A stretch of 64,000 bases of DNA from Fasciolopsis buskii. Its lineage: Eukaryota > Platyhelminthes > Trematoda > Plagiorchiida > Fasciolidae. The translations under genes were made by a program, and so were the position numbers. Within the stretch, counting starts at the first letter, position 1. Every line of letters starts with the position of its first letter. Location: NCBI GenBank assembly GCA_008360955.1, contig LUCM01006553.1, forward strand, positions 124,001 to 188,000, read 5' to 3'. This document shows, in pieces, positions 1 through 13,110 of this stretch. A model generated the notes under the pieces. The model searched no databases. It saw nothing but the letters and a program-made list of their open reading frames with translations, and was not told the DNA's origin.

Positions 1-2280
1 AATGTGAAGGTAACTAAACGGATTTTAATCCGTTTAGTTGCATACAACCAGGTAGTCTGGCACCTAGTAATTCTTCTGATCGCGGGTAGATGCAACTCGC
101 GGGGGCAGCTGTTGTAGACCAGTACGTTGCGTCGTTTCACTCGAATGTTCTTCGACATTAAATATTCCAATTCTTTGACCTCATTTGATTTGATTAATGT
201 TGAAGATAGGTTTTGTGAACGATTCGCACAGAAACAACTGCAAAAATACTGCAGTCTATTACAATTAACGAGTTTGAATAGAAAAACTGGCATCATTCCA
301 GGCCAGCAAAGGGGATTTGAGATGCTAATCACGAATTCATACTTACATCCCCCAAATTGAGAATCATCCATCCGAAATAACGGTATCATGTGACTCCAGA
401 CTGAATCAACCCTTTGTTATAGCAGCAGAAGAATTTTCCTGTCATTTGCTTGGCTCAGAATGTCTTTCAGTGGATTGTTGACTGCTAGGTGGCCAATGTC
501 GTTGCGCGCAAAAGTGGATATCGCGAGGTCGAATCTCTACTTCGCGTCAGTCATTTCCCCGTGCCAATCCGCGCGCTGGCATTGAGCTACCGTTTGAAAA
601 TTATGACCATGCTAAAGAAACGGGAACGGGACTCCGAACGACCCAAAGATGATGCACCGAGTCTGACCGATTAGCATTAAATCTCAATAACGGAGAAATA
701 ATGAGTATTTTTCATTCACACATAGGAGATAAATAAAAATAATGGACCAGAGGACAAAAGAAATTTCAAAGACAGACGTAGGTCAAAGTGAGCTACACAC
801 GGACGAAGCGTTCAAGTCTTGAAAGCCGCAAAAGCTTAATGACAATCCAGTGGAGAACTAGATATCTAATTACCCATCTATTTATTTATCTATCCATTTA
901 TTTGCATATGCATCCACATATCCGGATCGGCCTATCTATCTATCGACCTAGCCATCTACATAACAATATATATATATATATGTATATGATTATCAGTTTA
1001 CCAACCTATCTACCCACTCATTTTTGGTATCTGAAAGTGTTCATACCAATGTATCAACTCTTATCGATCTATCTGTGTTCCTCTTTCGATTTTGAAGATA
1101 TTTTATTTCCTTCAGACCGATCATCACCCGCACACACACGCAAACGGACATAAGAATACAGCGCATCAAGTAAGTGTTGCATTTGTCTCAAAGCCTTCAT
1201 TATTTATTCGGTTATATTTTATCGGTGTACTAGACCAAGTGCCTCGCGAATATGGCCTCAGCGCTGCCAATTCGGTCAGACAGGCTAATTGCCTCCCAGT
1301 ATTTGGTATTTCCTTAGTGGTTTGTCAGATGACAGTCGAATCATCATCATCATCAACATCATCATCATCATCATCATCATCATCACCCTCATCAGCATCA
1401 TCATCAACAACAGCAACAACAACAGCAATAACAATTGACCCATCTTCAGTAGCGATATGCACACCTGGTATTAAAATTCAGCTTGCACGCCCACACAGTG
1501 AATATTATCTTGAGTGCGAATAAATCGGAATGGAATATGAGGAATCTTTCGGCATTGATTCAGCCGTCGGAGTAAACTTATGCTGCCATTTTCCCTATTT
1601 CGAACAGCTAAAACTGTGTTCATTTAAAAGCACCGCTGTACGCTCGGTTACCTTATTCCCGTTTGCGGATTGGCAAACAGTTGTCATTGTCGGATAACTT
1701 GTGATAAGTTGCCGATAGCTAGCTGTTTAAGGTGGAACTGTACGGGCCCTGGAGTGTGAAATCTGGTGAAAGATCGAATGCGGCTTTGAGCTGTGTGGCG
1801 CATGCAATCAATGATCGATGGGATCCCTTTGTAAGTGTGACGGTGATAAAAACCGATGTTTATTTGACTCCACCCGGATTTCTTTTTTGATCTTGATTCG
1901 ATCATCCATCTAGTTGAGAGTTTGATTGATGGGCTTTTTAACAAGATTTAAATAGGAGTTTTTTTCGAAAATCTCATTTGAATTTGTTCGTATGCGTGGA
2001 ATAACCTCCGCAAATGAGAGTCAGTCACCCAAAGGAGACTGTCGCAAAATCAGATTTCACTTTCCAGGCGAAACTGCGACATGTCACCTTGTGGTTTCGA
2101 TAAAGATTTAAGGTGATCTACAGAACACGACCACTCTCTCCGATATAATCAGGACTCTGATCACTGACATGGCATAAGAACCGCAGGTGGGATTTCCAGG
2201 ACTGTGGGCATTCGAATCACGCCTCACTACCAATAGCAATTTTCATGTCTTTTGCTAATCAGACCAAAGGCACATTTTTC
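1..2280. other. Unassigned sequence with simple repeats
   Basis: No gene or recognised mobile element was found on either strand. The stretch holds a degenerate tetranucleotide tract of ATCT/ATTT type at about 866-960, a short TA run at about 968-982 and a trinucleotide tract at about 1344-1440 (ATC repeats passing into CAA/CAG repeats). Open frames here reach at most 143 codons, and the longest owes its length to the trinucleotide tract (a serine/threonine run), so it is not evidence of a gene. Confidence 0.6.
1344..1440. repeat. ATC/CAA trinucleotide microsatellite
   Basis: An imperfect array of ATC units grades into CAA and CAG units. Read in one frame it gives a serine run followed by threonines, which creates an artificial open frame. 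Similar trinucleotide tracts occur at 28.5 kb and 44.3 kb. Confidence 0.85.
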
Positions 2281-2284
2281 TGGG

Positions 2285-2365
2285 AGGACCACAGCAGTGA
2301 GTGATAGACTACGGCATAGGTAAACGATCGAATGTGCGTGGGTTCGAACCCAGGACATTTACATC
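2285..2365 (+). repeat. tRNA-like SINE head (weak)
   Basis: A near-perfect Pol III B box (GGTTCGAACCC at about 2340) follows at tRNA-like spacing a weak A-box-like stretch. No full cloverleaf can be drawn, and the 3' body does not match the main SINE family of this window, so this is a tRNA-derived fragment of another family or a chance match. Confidence 0.3.
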
Positions 2366-2626
2366 TAAACTACTGTTTGACTGCCAACGGCCACTAGTTA
2401 ATGATCAAACCCTTAACAAAACAGACGCTCACTTGACATGCATTAATTTTGTTGACAGCAAACGTATTCCGTCCTAACAAAGTTAACTGTCCAGTTATAA
2501 TTGCATTATCAAATGATTTTCTACTATCGACCATCATTGCAGTCGCGCATCCCCAATTTCAATGAATAAGTTTTTAATTTCCAATACTACCATGAGATAA
2601 TGTTACGTGAATGGTATGTGAATCAA

Positions 2627-3133
2627 CGCTCTCTAGGTAGACGCGAATGAACATGAAAAATGAAATCCCGCTAGAGCATGCAAATTTCATAAGCGTTTTA
2701 GGAACGATCTTACGATTTATCCTAGCTCATATACATAAACGATAACAAGTGCGCTTGTTCAACATAAACACTCATTTTTTCGAGTATACCACACACGATT
2801 ACGCCCGTTTTTATTAGCTGAGTTTAATGACTCATTTTTCAAGTATCTTAATTTAGTTGGGCTCAAGCAATCACGATTGATCACGAACGGGAAATTTTGT
2901 TTGGGTGGGTGGGTCATGACTTATATCAGATATAACCCTGCGTCAAGGTCCTTTGAGTGTGCTGCGTTAATCGCTCTTGTTGCTATCATGACAGTGGAGC
3001 AGTGATCGAGAAAAAGCAAAATCGTCTGACAGCACAGTATAGAAGATAATGAACTGATTAAAACATCGGTCAATTTAAAATTTAGTATTTGACCTTTTCC
3101 AGTGTTTTGAAATAAACAAGGTCAACATTTACA
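2627..3133 (+). repeat. 508-bp dispersed direct repeat, copy 1
   Basis: This segment recurs in the same orientation at 13842-14349 without any insertion or deletion (constant offset of 11,215). Only a handful of substitutions were seen, for example AGGTAG/AGGTGG near the left end, ATATAACC/ATATGACC, and GTCAAC/GTCACC near the right end. It begins at CGCTCTCTAGGT and ends at about ACATTTACAT. No open frame of note, terminal inverted repeats, poly(A) tail or target-site duplication is visible. It may be an internal piece of an unrecognised element, a solo terminal repeat or a segmental duplication. Confidence 0.9.
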
Positions 3134-4263
3134 TTATATGATAGAGAATGTCCTTCTTGGAAGAAATTAATCAGATCCGAAAATGCATACAGATGTACTC
3201 TTATTCATGTTAAAAGTTCACGGCAGAGATTCCGCCTAAACCTCAGTTGCACTACTGCCGACATTTCATCGACCACTGCGCGGATTGAGTGGAATAGTAT
3301 TCAGAAACTCCAAGCATCAACGGATAAGAAATATGGAATAATGCCACAACAAACCAAGAAACATATTTATCCTGCCACCCGATAATTTTGTTTATGGATG
3401 CATGATTTCGGTGACTTGTAAAACATTTACAAGATGGACATTCCCAGAAAGAATTTCTTCGAAACGGTCGTCGTGCTTTCTTTTCCCCATCCAAGTTGTT
3501 CACTCCTACTCGGACACAATGAGAAAATCCTAAAAAGGGGATAAAAGAGACTGCTCCCCAGATAGATGGTATTGTTTCGTCGATCCTAAGGAAACCGACA
3601 ATAAGAAGAAACGACAGTACCTCCAAATGAATCGCCTTGATTCACCCAACCAGGGGTTAGTAAACATGCCGTCCTGACTCGAGTGGTTTCACTTCAGTCA
3701 GACGGATATTGGAGTGGAAGCACAGTTGAGTCAAAATTGGTCATACGAAAACACACCACGCCCAAATCTTAATCGGATCCAAAATGTGTTTCATGTCCCG
3801 ACGTCATAATTAAGGAGCTGCCTAATCAGTGGATATTAATATTGAAATTCTACAAATTCTTGGAGCATGAGATAAAAACCGTTTTATTCTGGTGTTGTTG
3901 GACGCCACAACGAAATGACTAAAAATGACCGGAATATAGTGATGGTCCCATCGATTGCCATTATTTAGTGCTACTGCGTTTCCAACAATATTTGGCACAA
4001 ATCGCTGTGATTAAATATCTGTCTTTCCTAATAAATTCATAATACGTCTTAGTTGAGATGTGCATTAGATGGTTAAAATGTAGTAGTGACTAAATTTCCG
4101 ACCTGTCTATTATCTGGATAGTTTCAAAGCTTACGGCTTTTTGTCCAAACGGATCACCAATTCTTGCTGAATAAAAGGAATACAAACAACAGTTTGTTTC
4201 CTTATACCGTTGCCTAATGAAGCAGAAAGTGAGCAAAAATGTAAAGTTTTGACAAGACCTGTA
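3134..4263. other. Unassigned sequence
   Basis: Nothing recognised. A minus-strand open frame of 124 codons (3252-3626) has no domain or similarity I know. The right end may include decayed upstream parts of the RTE fragment that follows, but I could not align them. Confidence 0.5.
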
Positions 4264-5075
4264 CGTATTCTTGTGGCACTAATAGCATAGAAGTCTGTTC
4301 AAACTGCATATTTTCTGAATCCGACTATGCGGATGTTGTTGTGTTTTCACTGAAAATCAAAGTAGGTCGTTAGTATTCCTCCACCGTTAGGACAAAAGCG
4401 CAGTTGTTTTCGATGCGCTTTGTTCACCTTCAAGTTGTAAGTTGCTGTGACCTTGTTCGGAAGTGAGGAGTGGTGTCATGAACAAGGTTTGTTATTTCGA
4501 AAGTTACATCTCACCAGGTAGTCCTGCATCGGATGGGATGTATTCGCGTCCACAGAAGGATCAATTACTACTTGAAACACGTGTCGTATCCAGGCGACTT
4601 CCGCTTGTCGAACGAAGATCAGCTGTACACAGCAGACTTAAGGTTGGTACTCATCAGTAATATATCCGCTGAAAAAGAAGATATGTTGAGATCGTCGGCG
4701 CTTGAACGCCGCAGTGTCCGTGGTATTGGTAGACTGTGGCGGAAGAATTTCACCAGCAACTGAGATTGGCATTCAGTCATAGAGCTCCGCTGATGGAACA
4801 GAAACTGATTTCGAATATGGCAATAGTGGTGTGAACATGTGTCACACAAACCAACAAATTGATTTCCTCGAAGTATGTTGTTTCTCCGAGGCAGATAATG
4901 ATTGGAGGATGGGTCAAGGTGAAAAGATACGAAAGTGCCGACCACTGAACTGTCCCCGGTATGCTGAGTTAGATGACCGAGTTTGATTCCGCGGGACTCG
5001 CTCCCTACGACATGGCTCGATGCCAGAGGCGATAGTATCGGTGCGCTCAAATGATTCCCTGTTCTTGATAGTTCT
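4264..5075 (+). mobile_element. RTE-type LINE fragment: reverse transcriptase C-terminal half, decayed
   Basis: Pieced across three frames, this reads as the catalytic palm, thumb and C-terminus of an RTE-clade non-LTR reverse transcriptase, the enzyme that copies the element's RNA at a nicked target site. At 4326-4337 the YADD catalytic box is read as Y-A-D-V, so one of the paired aspartates is lost. Then come the family's SYISPG motif and the IQKA/LAFANLRHLWRRRDIRLS-type block at about 4500-4620 (here in mutated form), and the conserved stretch read as EDMLRSSALERRSVRGIGRL at about 4675-4740. Farther right a PTN-FPRSMLF block and an RDSL block are recognisable up to about 5075. The endonuclease and the front of the polymerase are absent, as expected for a 5'-truncated insertion. 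Frameshifts and stops make it a dead relic. Order and motifs match the longer copy at 31-33 kb. Confidence 0.8.
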
Positions 5076-8000
5076 TTTGAGTTGGGATTATTACTTCTCA
5101 ATCTTGGAGAGGACGGGAAGAATAAGGCGGTTTGTAACCAAAATGTCTGATTCCAACATTGCTCAACACAGGCGTAGCTCTAAAAATAACATACCAAAGA
5201 GAAAAGCTGCCGCCTTAGGTTTGGATCTGCTCAAAATAATTTGGTGCTATTTGTATTGGCCGTTCTGACTGCAATGTCTTTTAGAGCTCAAAGTGAAACA
5301 GAATTTCGCTTTCCTAAAGAATTGTTTACGTTGGTTTCAGTCAATTTTGTCACTTCGATATTTTCCTCCACCGGGACCATCGGTAATGTTCGGCTGAGTG
5401 TTGCCGTTGCATTGACTTCCCACGGGAATTTGTCTAAGTATGGTCTACTGCTATGTCTTCCGTTGTCTAACAGCCAAATGTCACACAGTTAGGCCCCTGG
5501 CTTCACTGGTTAGGAGCTAACCTCCAATAAAACCAGAATCTTTTGGCTGTCGACTGTCTGCTCGATACTCCTAGACTGTGTCTCAAAACACTTCTACGGG
5601 GGAAACTGACACAGATTTCCGGCTCAGTGTTTAGAAGCAGGCAAGAAGACAAAAAAGGTGTGCATACAAAGTTTGAGATCCTCTGCTGGTTTTGAAGACC
5701 CCCCTCTACGAGTGATCCAAAGTGAACGAATTAAAAACACTGTAGAATGAGACGTCTTTGGTAATTGTGGTCATTGTCAACGGCGGAGCGTTACCAACTA
5801 CGCTGGGCGGTATGATCTCGGTAGATTGAGAACTGCACGCAAAGCCGGCAAACCAAACCGACTGTCCTTATTCCAACCAAAACTTGCATTATCGAAATTT
5901 CTTAGTAAGCCTCTTCAAAGCTCCGATCTGCCGGCGAATTTCGGCTGAATTGAAGAAGCGTAACTTCACAAGTGTCGGAAACTGATGTAGCTGACCCAGC
6001 GTTTTAAATGATTGCCTCGTGTGTCTGGTTTACCCTCGTCTGAACCGTTTCAATGAATGCATTTTATACAACGCAATATTCGACGCATGGAAACCAGTGA
6101 GGATTGCTTATGTGACCAAGAGGAAAATGGTTACTTTTGCAATGAACGCTGAGCTTACACTCTCCCCAAACCACTTAAGTCTCTCGTTCTCATTCATGTT
6201 AAGAAATACATTGATATTCACAATGATTATCAGTTTGCTTATCGTTATGGACGATCAACATTCGATCACATTATCTAAGATACAAACCCTTCATTATCCC
6301 TGCATGAAAGTACCCGGAGGCCTCTTGTTATCGATTCTGATTTTGGACTAGAGGATCTTATTTCATTATGTCTGTTTAATGCTTTTTCTGAAACCAAACC
6401 ATTGGAAGATTAGTTCGTCTGTCTTCTCATCGACTGGGACTTACATCAGCATCCGACCATTTCACACGGTCGGCCTATCTCCATCTCTCTTTTTCGGCTC
6501 ACATTCGGAAACTGTCTGAGAATTCGGACAAATTATAAATTAAGCATTCATGTAACATTGCGGATGACACTGATTTTCGCTTATCCTAAGTACCTTTTTA
6601 TCTACCATCGCTCAACGATTCGTGTTTTGTAATCTGTACCACAGATAAAATGAAATTCGTTCTCCATTTTTCATAAAATAGCATTTGTCGTCCATCGAAA
6701 ACAACTACTCAGATTGTTGAATTTACACTAGTTGACCACCTTCGAAATAAAAATGGCATATGATCTCATTTGATTCGAACATATTCACAATGCACTACCA
6801 AAAATACGGTCAATATTCTCATATTCCTTACTTGAAGTCTTTACAGATTTCCTCACACTCAATAACGCAACTCGTGTGACACATTATCTTTTTTATTATA
6901 CCGCATCGTCTTCTCTGATTTTCGAATAACAGGCACTTTGCAGCTCACAGATGCATTAAAGTATTAGCAAGATACAACCATACAATTTGGCGGGCTTTCC
7001 ACAGTTTCGTGATAGACAATTTTCTTGCCTCTAATGACGCGTCCTGTTCGGATATTTCACCGCCCTCAATCCATCTCGCACTTGCTAATCCGACCCCAGA
7101 TAAGCCTTTCTCATCCACCAAGTATAAATGCAGGCTGTTCTTTACTGAATATTAGTATTCCCTTATAGTAGTATACAGTAACAATTTAACCGCTGTCTGG
7201 GGGGAATACTATGGTTCTCAAGGATTCATTATGGACAAACCTCACTTTTTCTTTTGTAACAACAAGATCATCTAATGTTTTCCACAAGTTTTCAAAACAA
7301 TCTCCAGCTGCTAATAAATTTAACCACTGGTCTATGCGCCGATGACTTTTAGCTTGAACATTTGTCATTCGAAATGCAAAAATTCATTTGGTTGTTGAAA
7401 ACTACACAGAAAGAAATTGGCTCCCTTAACCTAGACGAAATCCGTGTGGATCTACTGCGACACGTGTGTATTCCAATTACCTGGACTGAATGATTCTGAG
7501 CGGAGCATAAAACAACCGGTTTGGACAATATTTTGGTTGATTTTAACAAGTTATTGGAATAAGGATTTTTTCAGTTTCCTTGTAACTCCCGCCTAGATCA
7601 AAGTTGTTTGCGTACTTTACTGACGCTGGTGAGCATCGTGGGAAATTGCCGCGAATGATCCTTGAAAACCATAAAAAATTCTGTCAATTTTGTCCGACTT
7701 GTCTTTTCGTGATTGGCCCTTCCCGTATGAGGGTCGTTTTACTTCAAAAGGCCATCCAATTTGTTTGTACTATTTGAGAACTGAACACTTAGTCAGGCCT
7801 TGGGAACTATTGAGTTATGAAAGATTTGTTTGATACCTCAAGGTTAAAAATGGTTTCCGAATTTTGACTTGGTGAGACCGCCGCCTCGGAAATATAAGCC
7901 CAATAGAATTTTCTGGTAAAGTGCAATAAAAACGGATGATTTTATTCAATTCAAAACAGTGGACTGGGCTCATTGGAAAAATTCCAAGTTTCCCCACGCT

Positions 8001-9175
8001 GATAATCTGAATCCTATCTCCTATGATGGGGCACTGCTATTGTTGGTTTCTTTTCCCGTTCTTACGGAACCAATCTGACGGTTTGACGAACATAGCCCGT
8101 ATAACTTTGAGCTAAATACTCACGTAGGTGCTGACCGGGTTCAACCTCTTCCTAAGTGGAATTTCCCTCTCTATTACCAATAATTAATATCAAACCATAA
8201 TTAACATGAAATTTACTGATTATGAGAGAACTGTCATTGGCTCGTTTACTGAGGCATATTACTCACTGCGACAGTAAGTGAAAGAGCAATTTCTCTTGGT
8301 TAAGTGACATTCTTTTGTCATTATAACCAAATAATAAATCAGCGAGTCCTTTCCTTCAAGTCAACGATATTTGCACATTTAAACAAGTTTTCACCCTTAT
8401 TATGCGCATACAACTGACCCTAATGGGCAGTATTCCCTGATACAATATAAAGTGAAATGAAAAGTGCTTGTGAATGCGATAAAATTTTTCTATCACATCA
8501 CGAACAGATTTGTAATTGTATGGATGTATGCACAAAATGCGAGTTGGAGGCAAAATGGACGGCGACTTCTCAAGAGAGCCAGCTTTTCCTGGCAATCCCT
8601 ACAGTTCGTTCGATCGGTGATTAAGCTCGAAGATGATGCGCAATGATATGCCTTCCGTGGAAGTGGTTGAACACTTGGACGATGACCACGCATGTGAGCA
8701 TCTACGCCGTCAGAAAAGAAAATGCTCCGAGTACAAATTATGGGTGGTTTTTGTTACCGTTGTTGGTGGTCGGCTAATGAAAAAACGGGAGAGTTATGAA
8801 TGTGAATATTTCTCAGTTTACCATATACTATTCAACCGGGACTGGTGGAGGAAGGTCAGGTCTTGGCCGAATTAATTGCTAATCATTTCTGACGCATGTC
8901 CTAATAATTTGTCATACCGTTACTTATGTTATTAGCATTATTTTGTCAAGGACAATGCACCTATAATATCGCTCAGCTGTAGGCCTGATGTGGCCAGAAG
9001 TCCAACAATACAACTTACAATAACTCACTCCCTATTACGAATTGGTTACGCGGTGTCGAATAATTCCGGATCAACGGAATTCAACTTCTAACCAGTCAGC
9101 TTTTCTTCGACGCGAATGCCAACCACTTGTCTGTCTAGTATATATATTATATACATATATATATCACATATCACT
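5076..9175. other. Unassigned gene-free stretch
   Basis: No recognisable gene, RNA gene or repeat. Open frames are short (up to 110 codons), overlap on both strands and show no domain. A segment near 7036-7066 has a faint resemblance to the RTE-type 3' tail at 9.2 kb (GCGTCCT, GGAT and CACCGCC in order), too weak to call. TA-rich sequence appears at about 9141-9170, next to that tail. Confidence 0.5.
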
Positions 9176-9176
9176 C

Positions 9177-9265
9177 ACTCACGTCTGACAACGCGTCCTA
9201 GTTTGGATCGAAACGCCACAATAATCGTTATAACTCAGTGTACGCCTTCTCACCGCTGAAACATA
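9177..9265 (+). repeat. RTE-type 3' tail with hammerhead-like core
   Basis: The last part (AACTCAGTGTACGCCTTCT at about 9231-9250) also occurs at 33093-33113, directly at the 3' end of the long RTE copy. The preceding bases (GGATCGAAACGCCACAATAA) line up with that copy too. Upstream lies CTGACAACGCGTCC. Together CTGA, a GTCC/GGAT hairpin and GAAAC resemble the core of hammerhead ribozymes known in some flatworm retroelements, but the core position that should be G is A (CTGACAA), so it is probably inactive. No coding part of the element is attached. Confidence 0.55.
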
Positions 9266-10531
9266 TACATTTATCATAAATTTAGCTCACTACCGGATAG
9301 TCCGTTTTTCAAAGGAAGTAGGGCAGGAGCTGAGGATTGATACAACTGTACCATTAGAATTTCGTGACTTAGTGTTCCGCATAGAAACTTCTTAATTGTC
9401 TAAGTTTGACAAAAAACAAACAACATGCATCATCGCGCTAGCTTTTTCTTGCGCTGCGACTGCTGTTCTGTCTATCTCATAAGCGAAACTGACACGACGC
9501 ATCCCACTTCGAGTTGATAGAAATCAACTGATTAAAACACCACTCCTTAAAATACTCTGCAGTTCAGCCCCGAGGAAGAGAGAAGAGACGAGGTCCGAGT
9601 GCGACAGTGTGCAGCATGTCAATAGCAATTGAGTGCGATGAATTCTACCCTCGCATTTCCCTATTTAATGACATAAATTAAGATCAATGTGCATATTTGC
9701 ATGTAGATATGTTCATCTGTAGCGAACAGAGAGAGGTCAAGAAATCATGTGATGTGAATAACTCACTGCAGGTCAAACTGTTTTGCTGTGACTACTTTCT
9801 TCGTACTCCTTCATGGAGTTTCTGAACACAAGCAAACAAGGGGAATATGGAGTGCTGCCGATGTGACTAACCTTTCGAAGTACGTTAGATTGATAACTGA
9901 GGAACTAACTAACTCAAAAGCACCTCAGTTTATCAATCTGATTCTTGAATTTGACAAAAACGGCGTTATATTTAGGTCTTGTTTTGCAAGTGATAGGCAT
10001 TCGCTGCTCGTACAACAGCATTGTAATCATCAGAGGTACATTACAACAATAAACCACTACGATATTGCACAGACGTTAATTATGGAACAGAAATCAAATC
10101 TTTGATTACAAAAGGCCCAACTGCATGTCGGCTTCGTCACTTTAGTACAATTACAGTTTTTCCGCATCGATCACTACAGACCGGAAAAGAAAAAAATGCT
10201 AATTAGATTTACGTTTCTCCCCAAAAAATACATCACCATCTCCTGTGATGCGATCAGTCATAAAAACCCTGACCATGTTTCCGTCTATTCACGGTGATGT
10301 AGGCTCAAGTTAATCTACGGTCTATGGCGATTAAATATAAAATGCAACTAGGGCAACAAAATAGAAAGTCGAACATGCACCTTTTAACACATGATAAAAA
10401 AGGCACCGCAAACCAGTTGGCAGCAGTTCGAAGAGCTCATGTTTGCACAGATCTTGCCGAAACTCCTGAAACAATTTCCATATGAACAATTTCTATTTCA
10501 TTCGTTAACAGCATACGAAAACAAATACTTG
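9266..10531. other. Unassigned sequence left of the inverted repeat
   Basis: No recognised feature. An open frame of 105 codons at 9788-10105 on the plus strand has no domain I know and starts with a non-ATG codon. Nothing supports it as an exon beyond its length. Confidence 0.45.
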
Positions 10532-11097
10532 AATTCGTACTTCTTCCATTTAATCAAAACTGGAGAAATCTTTTCGATATTAAACCCAAAGTATTGGGCT
10601 TATCTAGCGAGCAAATAATCTAGACATTTAGTCCATGTCCCATTCTACCCCATATATACGATATACTTTATATATATATATATATGTATATGTATTTATA
10701 TAATGACGCATTACAAGTCCATTAAGAAGAACAAGGCGAGATTCATTCACAACAACAATTTGACTCGTGTGTTACTAGAAATTCGTTATCCATAAGTATC
10801 AACAATCAATTGGCCAGTCAGTATCCCTCAGTATTTATTTGATTGGTAATTTTGATGTGACATCCAGAAACTCCAGTATGAAATTGCTTTGACCTCATAC
10901 CCTGAAACGTTGATCAGGTACCTCATGCAATTATCACTTCATGACATGAAACATACATTGGATAAGACCGAGATTCAGGCCGTGTGGTACGTTCTCATTA
11001 TGAAGCAGACCCGGGACCCAAGTTTGCTTTCATCCGATTTACGTCAAACTGAGGGGAAGCAACTCGATTCAAGACAACATAATTTACAAATTCTAGT
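10532..11097 (+). repeat. 566-bp inverted repeat, left arm
   Basis: The reverse complement is present at 14940-15505. Both arms are 566 bases. In every segment compared by eye they were identical, including the TA microsatellite at about 10672-10696, which has the same repeat count in both arms. The outer boundary is at AATTCGTAC and the inner one at CTAGT. No target-site duplication is seen at either arm. An identical 71-codon open frame lies in each arm (10889-11104 here) and differs only in its last residue, which lies outside the repeat. That frame has no known domain. Confidence 0.95.
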
Positions 11098-12719
11098 GGA
11101 TTAAATCAAGAAGACTTCAGTCAATCTTTTGTTTTTTTTGGATTATATATTTTCTTATGGTTAAGGACATATGTCGTTTTGCCTGGCTTTTTCGTTTAAG
11201 GAGGTAAATTGACGCATTAAATTTGCAAGTGATGTATGGTTGCTGGCATGGGTCTTTGATCACGTTAATACGAATATGTTACCCTTTGGCATTTTTCTCG
11301 GTCTCCCAACAGCATTGAGTTTTTTTCGCTGAGCAACTTTTGTTCTGACACATCCATCATCGTTTTGCCATGTCACCTTAACTGAGCACTGCAATTGGGT
11401 GAGAATCTCTATTGCAATATCCATGCCAACATACTGCCACTGGGTCAGATGTTGGCCATTGATTGGCATTGAATCGGAGAGTGTATCTTTTACTGGGTTG
11501 TTCGGAGTGGCTCGTTTTACGGTTCATCGAACATCAAAAGCCGTGTAAAGTGAAACGTTTGTCCACCTCCCGACGACTTTTCATGCCACTTGTAGATCGC
11601 CAGCCGCACGCCGAGTGGGGTCATGCGTAGGTAGAAAGCACTGGTAAAAAGTGGGACATATCGACTGTAAGAATGAGCTTCTGTGGCAAAATTAATTCGC
11701 GGTAGAATGTATCGGTCTGACTGTGGTGTGCGTTCTACCATAGGAAAACATGCGGTACAAGGCGAGATGGTTCGAAAATTGAGGATATAAATTTGTTCTG
11801 TTCCGGCGCGCAAACCTTTAACTTTCAAAACGGTAGTGCACACGCAAGATGATGGGCACAACAAAGTTGGCCTGCTCAAGTATGTGACAGAACATGTACC
11901 AGGAACTTGAATTTTTCTCCCCATAGCTGAGACAATTTAGTTTGTCAGCAGAAACCCTGAGAGTTCTAATCAAAACAACAAAAACAACATCAAAAAAAAA
12001 CAAAAGTAACAATAACAAAAGCAGCGGTGGTGACAGCAACGGAAACAACAAATCTTCAAGTGATATCATGAGAATCAAATGTGTGACGTTTGTTTCGCTC
12101 AGAACGACTCGACCATTAGGCTGCCACTGACAGGAAAAATAAGCGCAAGTCGAAGAACAACGACAATAACAATAATGCTAATAATAACAGCTTTGATCGA
12201 GTGAACATCAAAATACAAACAAACGACGAAACATGTTACGTGTTCGACGAGAACTCCACTTTGATACACATTCGGCTCGTTTGGATGCGTGTTTGCATGC
12301 ATGTAAGCCCCTTAGTTGGCAAATAGAAAACTTTCCCATTTTCTAAGGGAAAGCAATCACAATTCTCCCGATTTTGTCTAATTTTTATTGCTAGTTAGTG
12401 TTTCCTTTTGTTTCATATTGTTGCCACTGATTCTTGTCAAACTTGTCGTTGTTGTTACCACTTCTTTTGTAGCCCTTGTCGCCTTCATTGCCCATTCGCA
12501 TCAACATTACTCGTACCAAGGTTACTGACTGCGACATTTTGTTTCGATTACTTATGTCTATCACAATTTGACCGATTACCGAGATTCAGTTACTACAAAA
12601 TCGTACTTTGTCAGGTAAAATTCCACCCTAGCAACACACCAAAACTCTGCTCAGTTGTGAAACTTGGATCTTTTAATTTTTCATTAATCGAGCAACAATG
12701 TACATAGAAAACAACGTAC
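11098..12719. other. Loop of the inverted repeat, left part
   Basis: No gene recognised. Two minus-strand open frames (11260-11469 and 11517-11924, the latter 135 codons and beginning with ATG) lie close together in the same frame but carry no domain I know. An AAC-rich tract occupies about 11966-12060 and inflates open frames on both strands. Confidence 0.45.
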
Positions 12720-12855
12720 TTCTTTTGACCAAAGCGGTTGCAGTCAATAGAGGGTTGCAAAGTGAGGAATTTTACCGGGGGCTGGAGGATTCTAACCGTC
12801 GATTATCAGTTTGAAGCACCGTGATGCCGACCTCTCCACTACCGCCGGTCATCGT
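12720..12855 (-). repeat. tRNA-derived SINE, copy A
   Basis: Read on the minus strand it shows the family order: an A-box region (GTAGTGGAGAGGTCGGCATC), a B-box region (GGTTAGAATCCTCC) and then a body of CCGGTAAAATTCCTCACTTTG and a CAACCCTCTATTGAC-like block. The body matches the GGTCAAATTCCCCACTTGG / CAGCCCTGTGTTGGCC core of copy E at 47.9 kb. It faces away from copy B, which starts 95 bases to the right. Confidence 0.75.
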
Positions 12856-12950
12856 TTCCGTTGTCAATAGAACGGCGTGCGATTCGGAGACTCTTCAAAG
12901 CTAATATATTGTTGTACAGTTACTGGATGATCTAGCAGTGCTCGCTTGAC

Positions 12951-13110
12951 TCTGGCTATCGTCAAGCGGAATAGGTCATGGAATGCGGCCGTGCAGGTCG
13001 CGAGTTCAAATCGTCCCACCGCCGGTCAACTTCCCCACTTGGTTGCTCTCTTTTGGCCCTGACCCCGTTCTTGAAAATAATTTACACGGTTATTTCATTA
13101 TTAAGGGAAG
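12951..13110 (+). repeat. tRNA-derived SINE, copy B
   Basis: A-box region at about 12957-12975 (ATCGTCAAGCGG), B-box region GAGTTCAAATCGTCCCA at about 13002-13018, then the family body GCCGGTCAACTTCCCCACTT, TTTTGGCCCTGACCCC, and the tail GAAAATAATTTACACGG followed by TTATTTCATTA. The tail matches copy E (GAAAATGATATGCGCCG, TTGTTCCATTA), which shows these are full family members rather than chance B boxes. The B box carries substitutions, so Pol III activity is doubtful. Confidence 0.8.

Noticed and set aside
11517..11924. 135-codon minus-strand ORF starting with ATG
   Set aside because: No domain recognised, no splice context that extends it, and overlapping frames on the same strand are almost as long.
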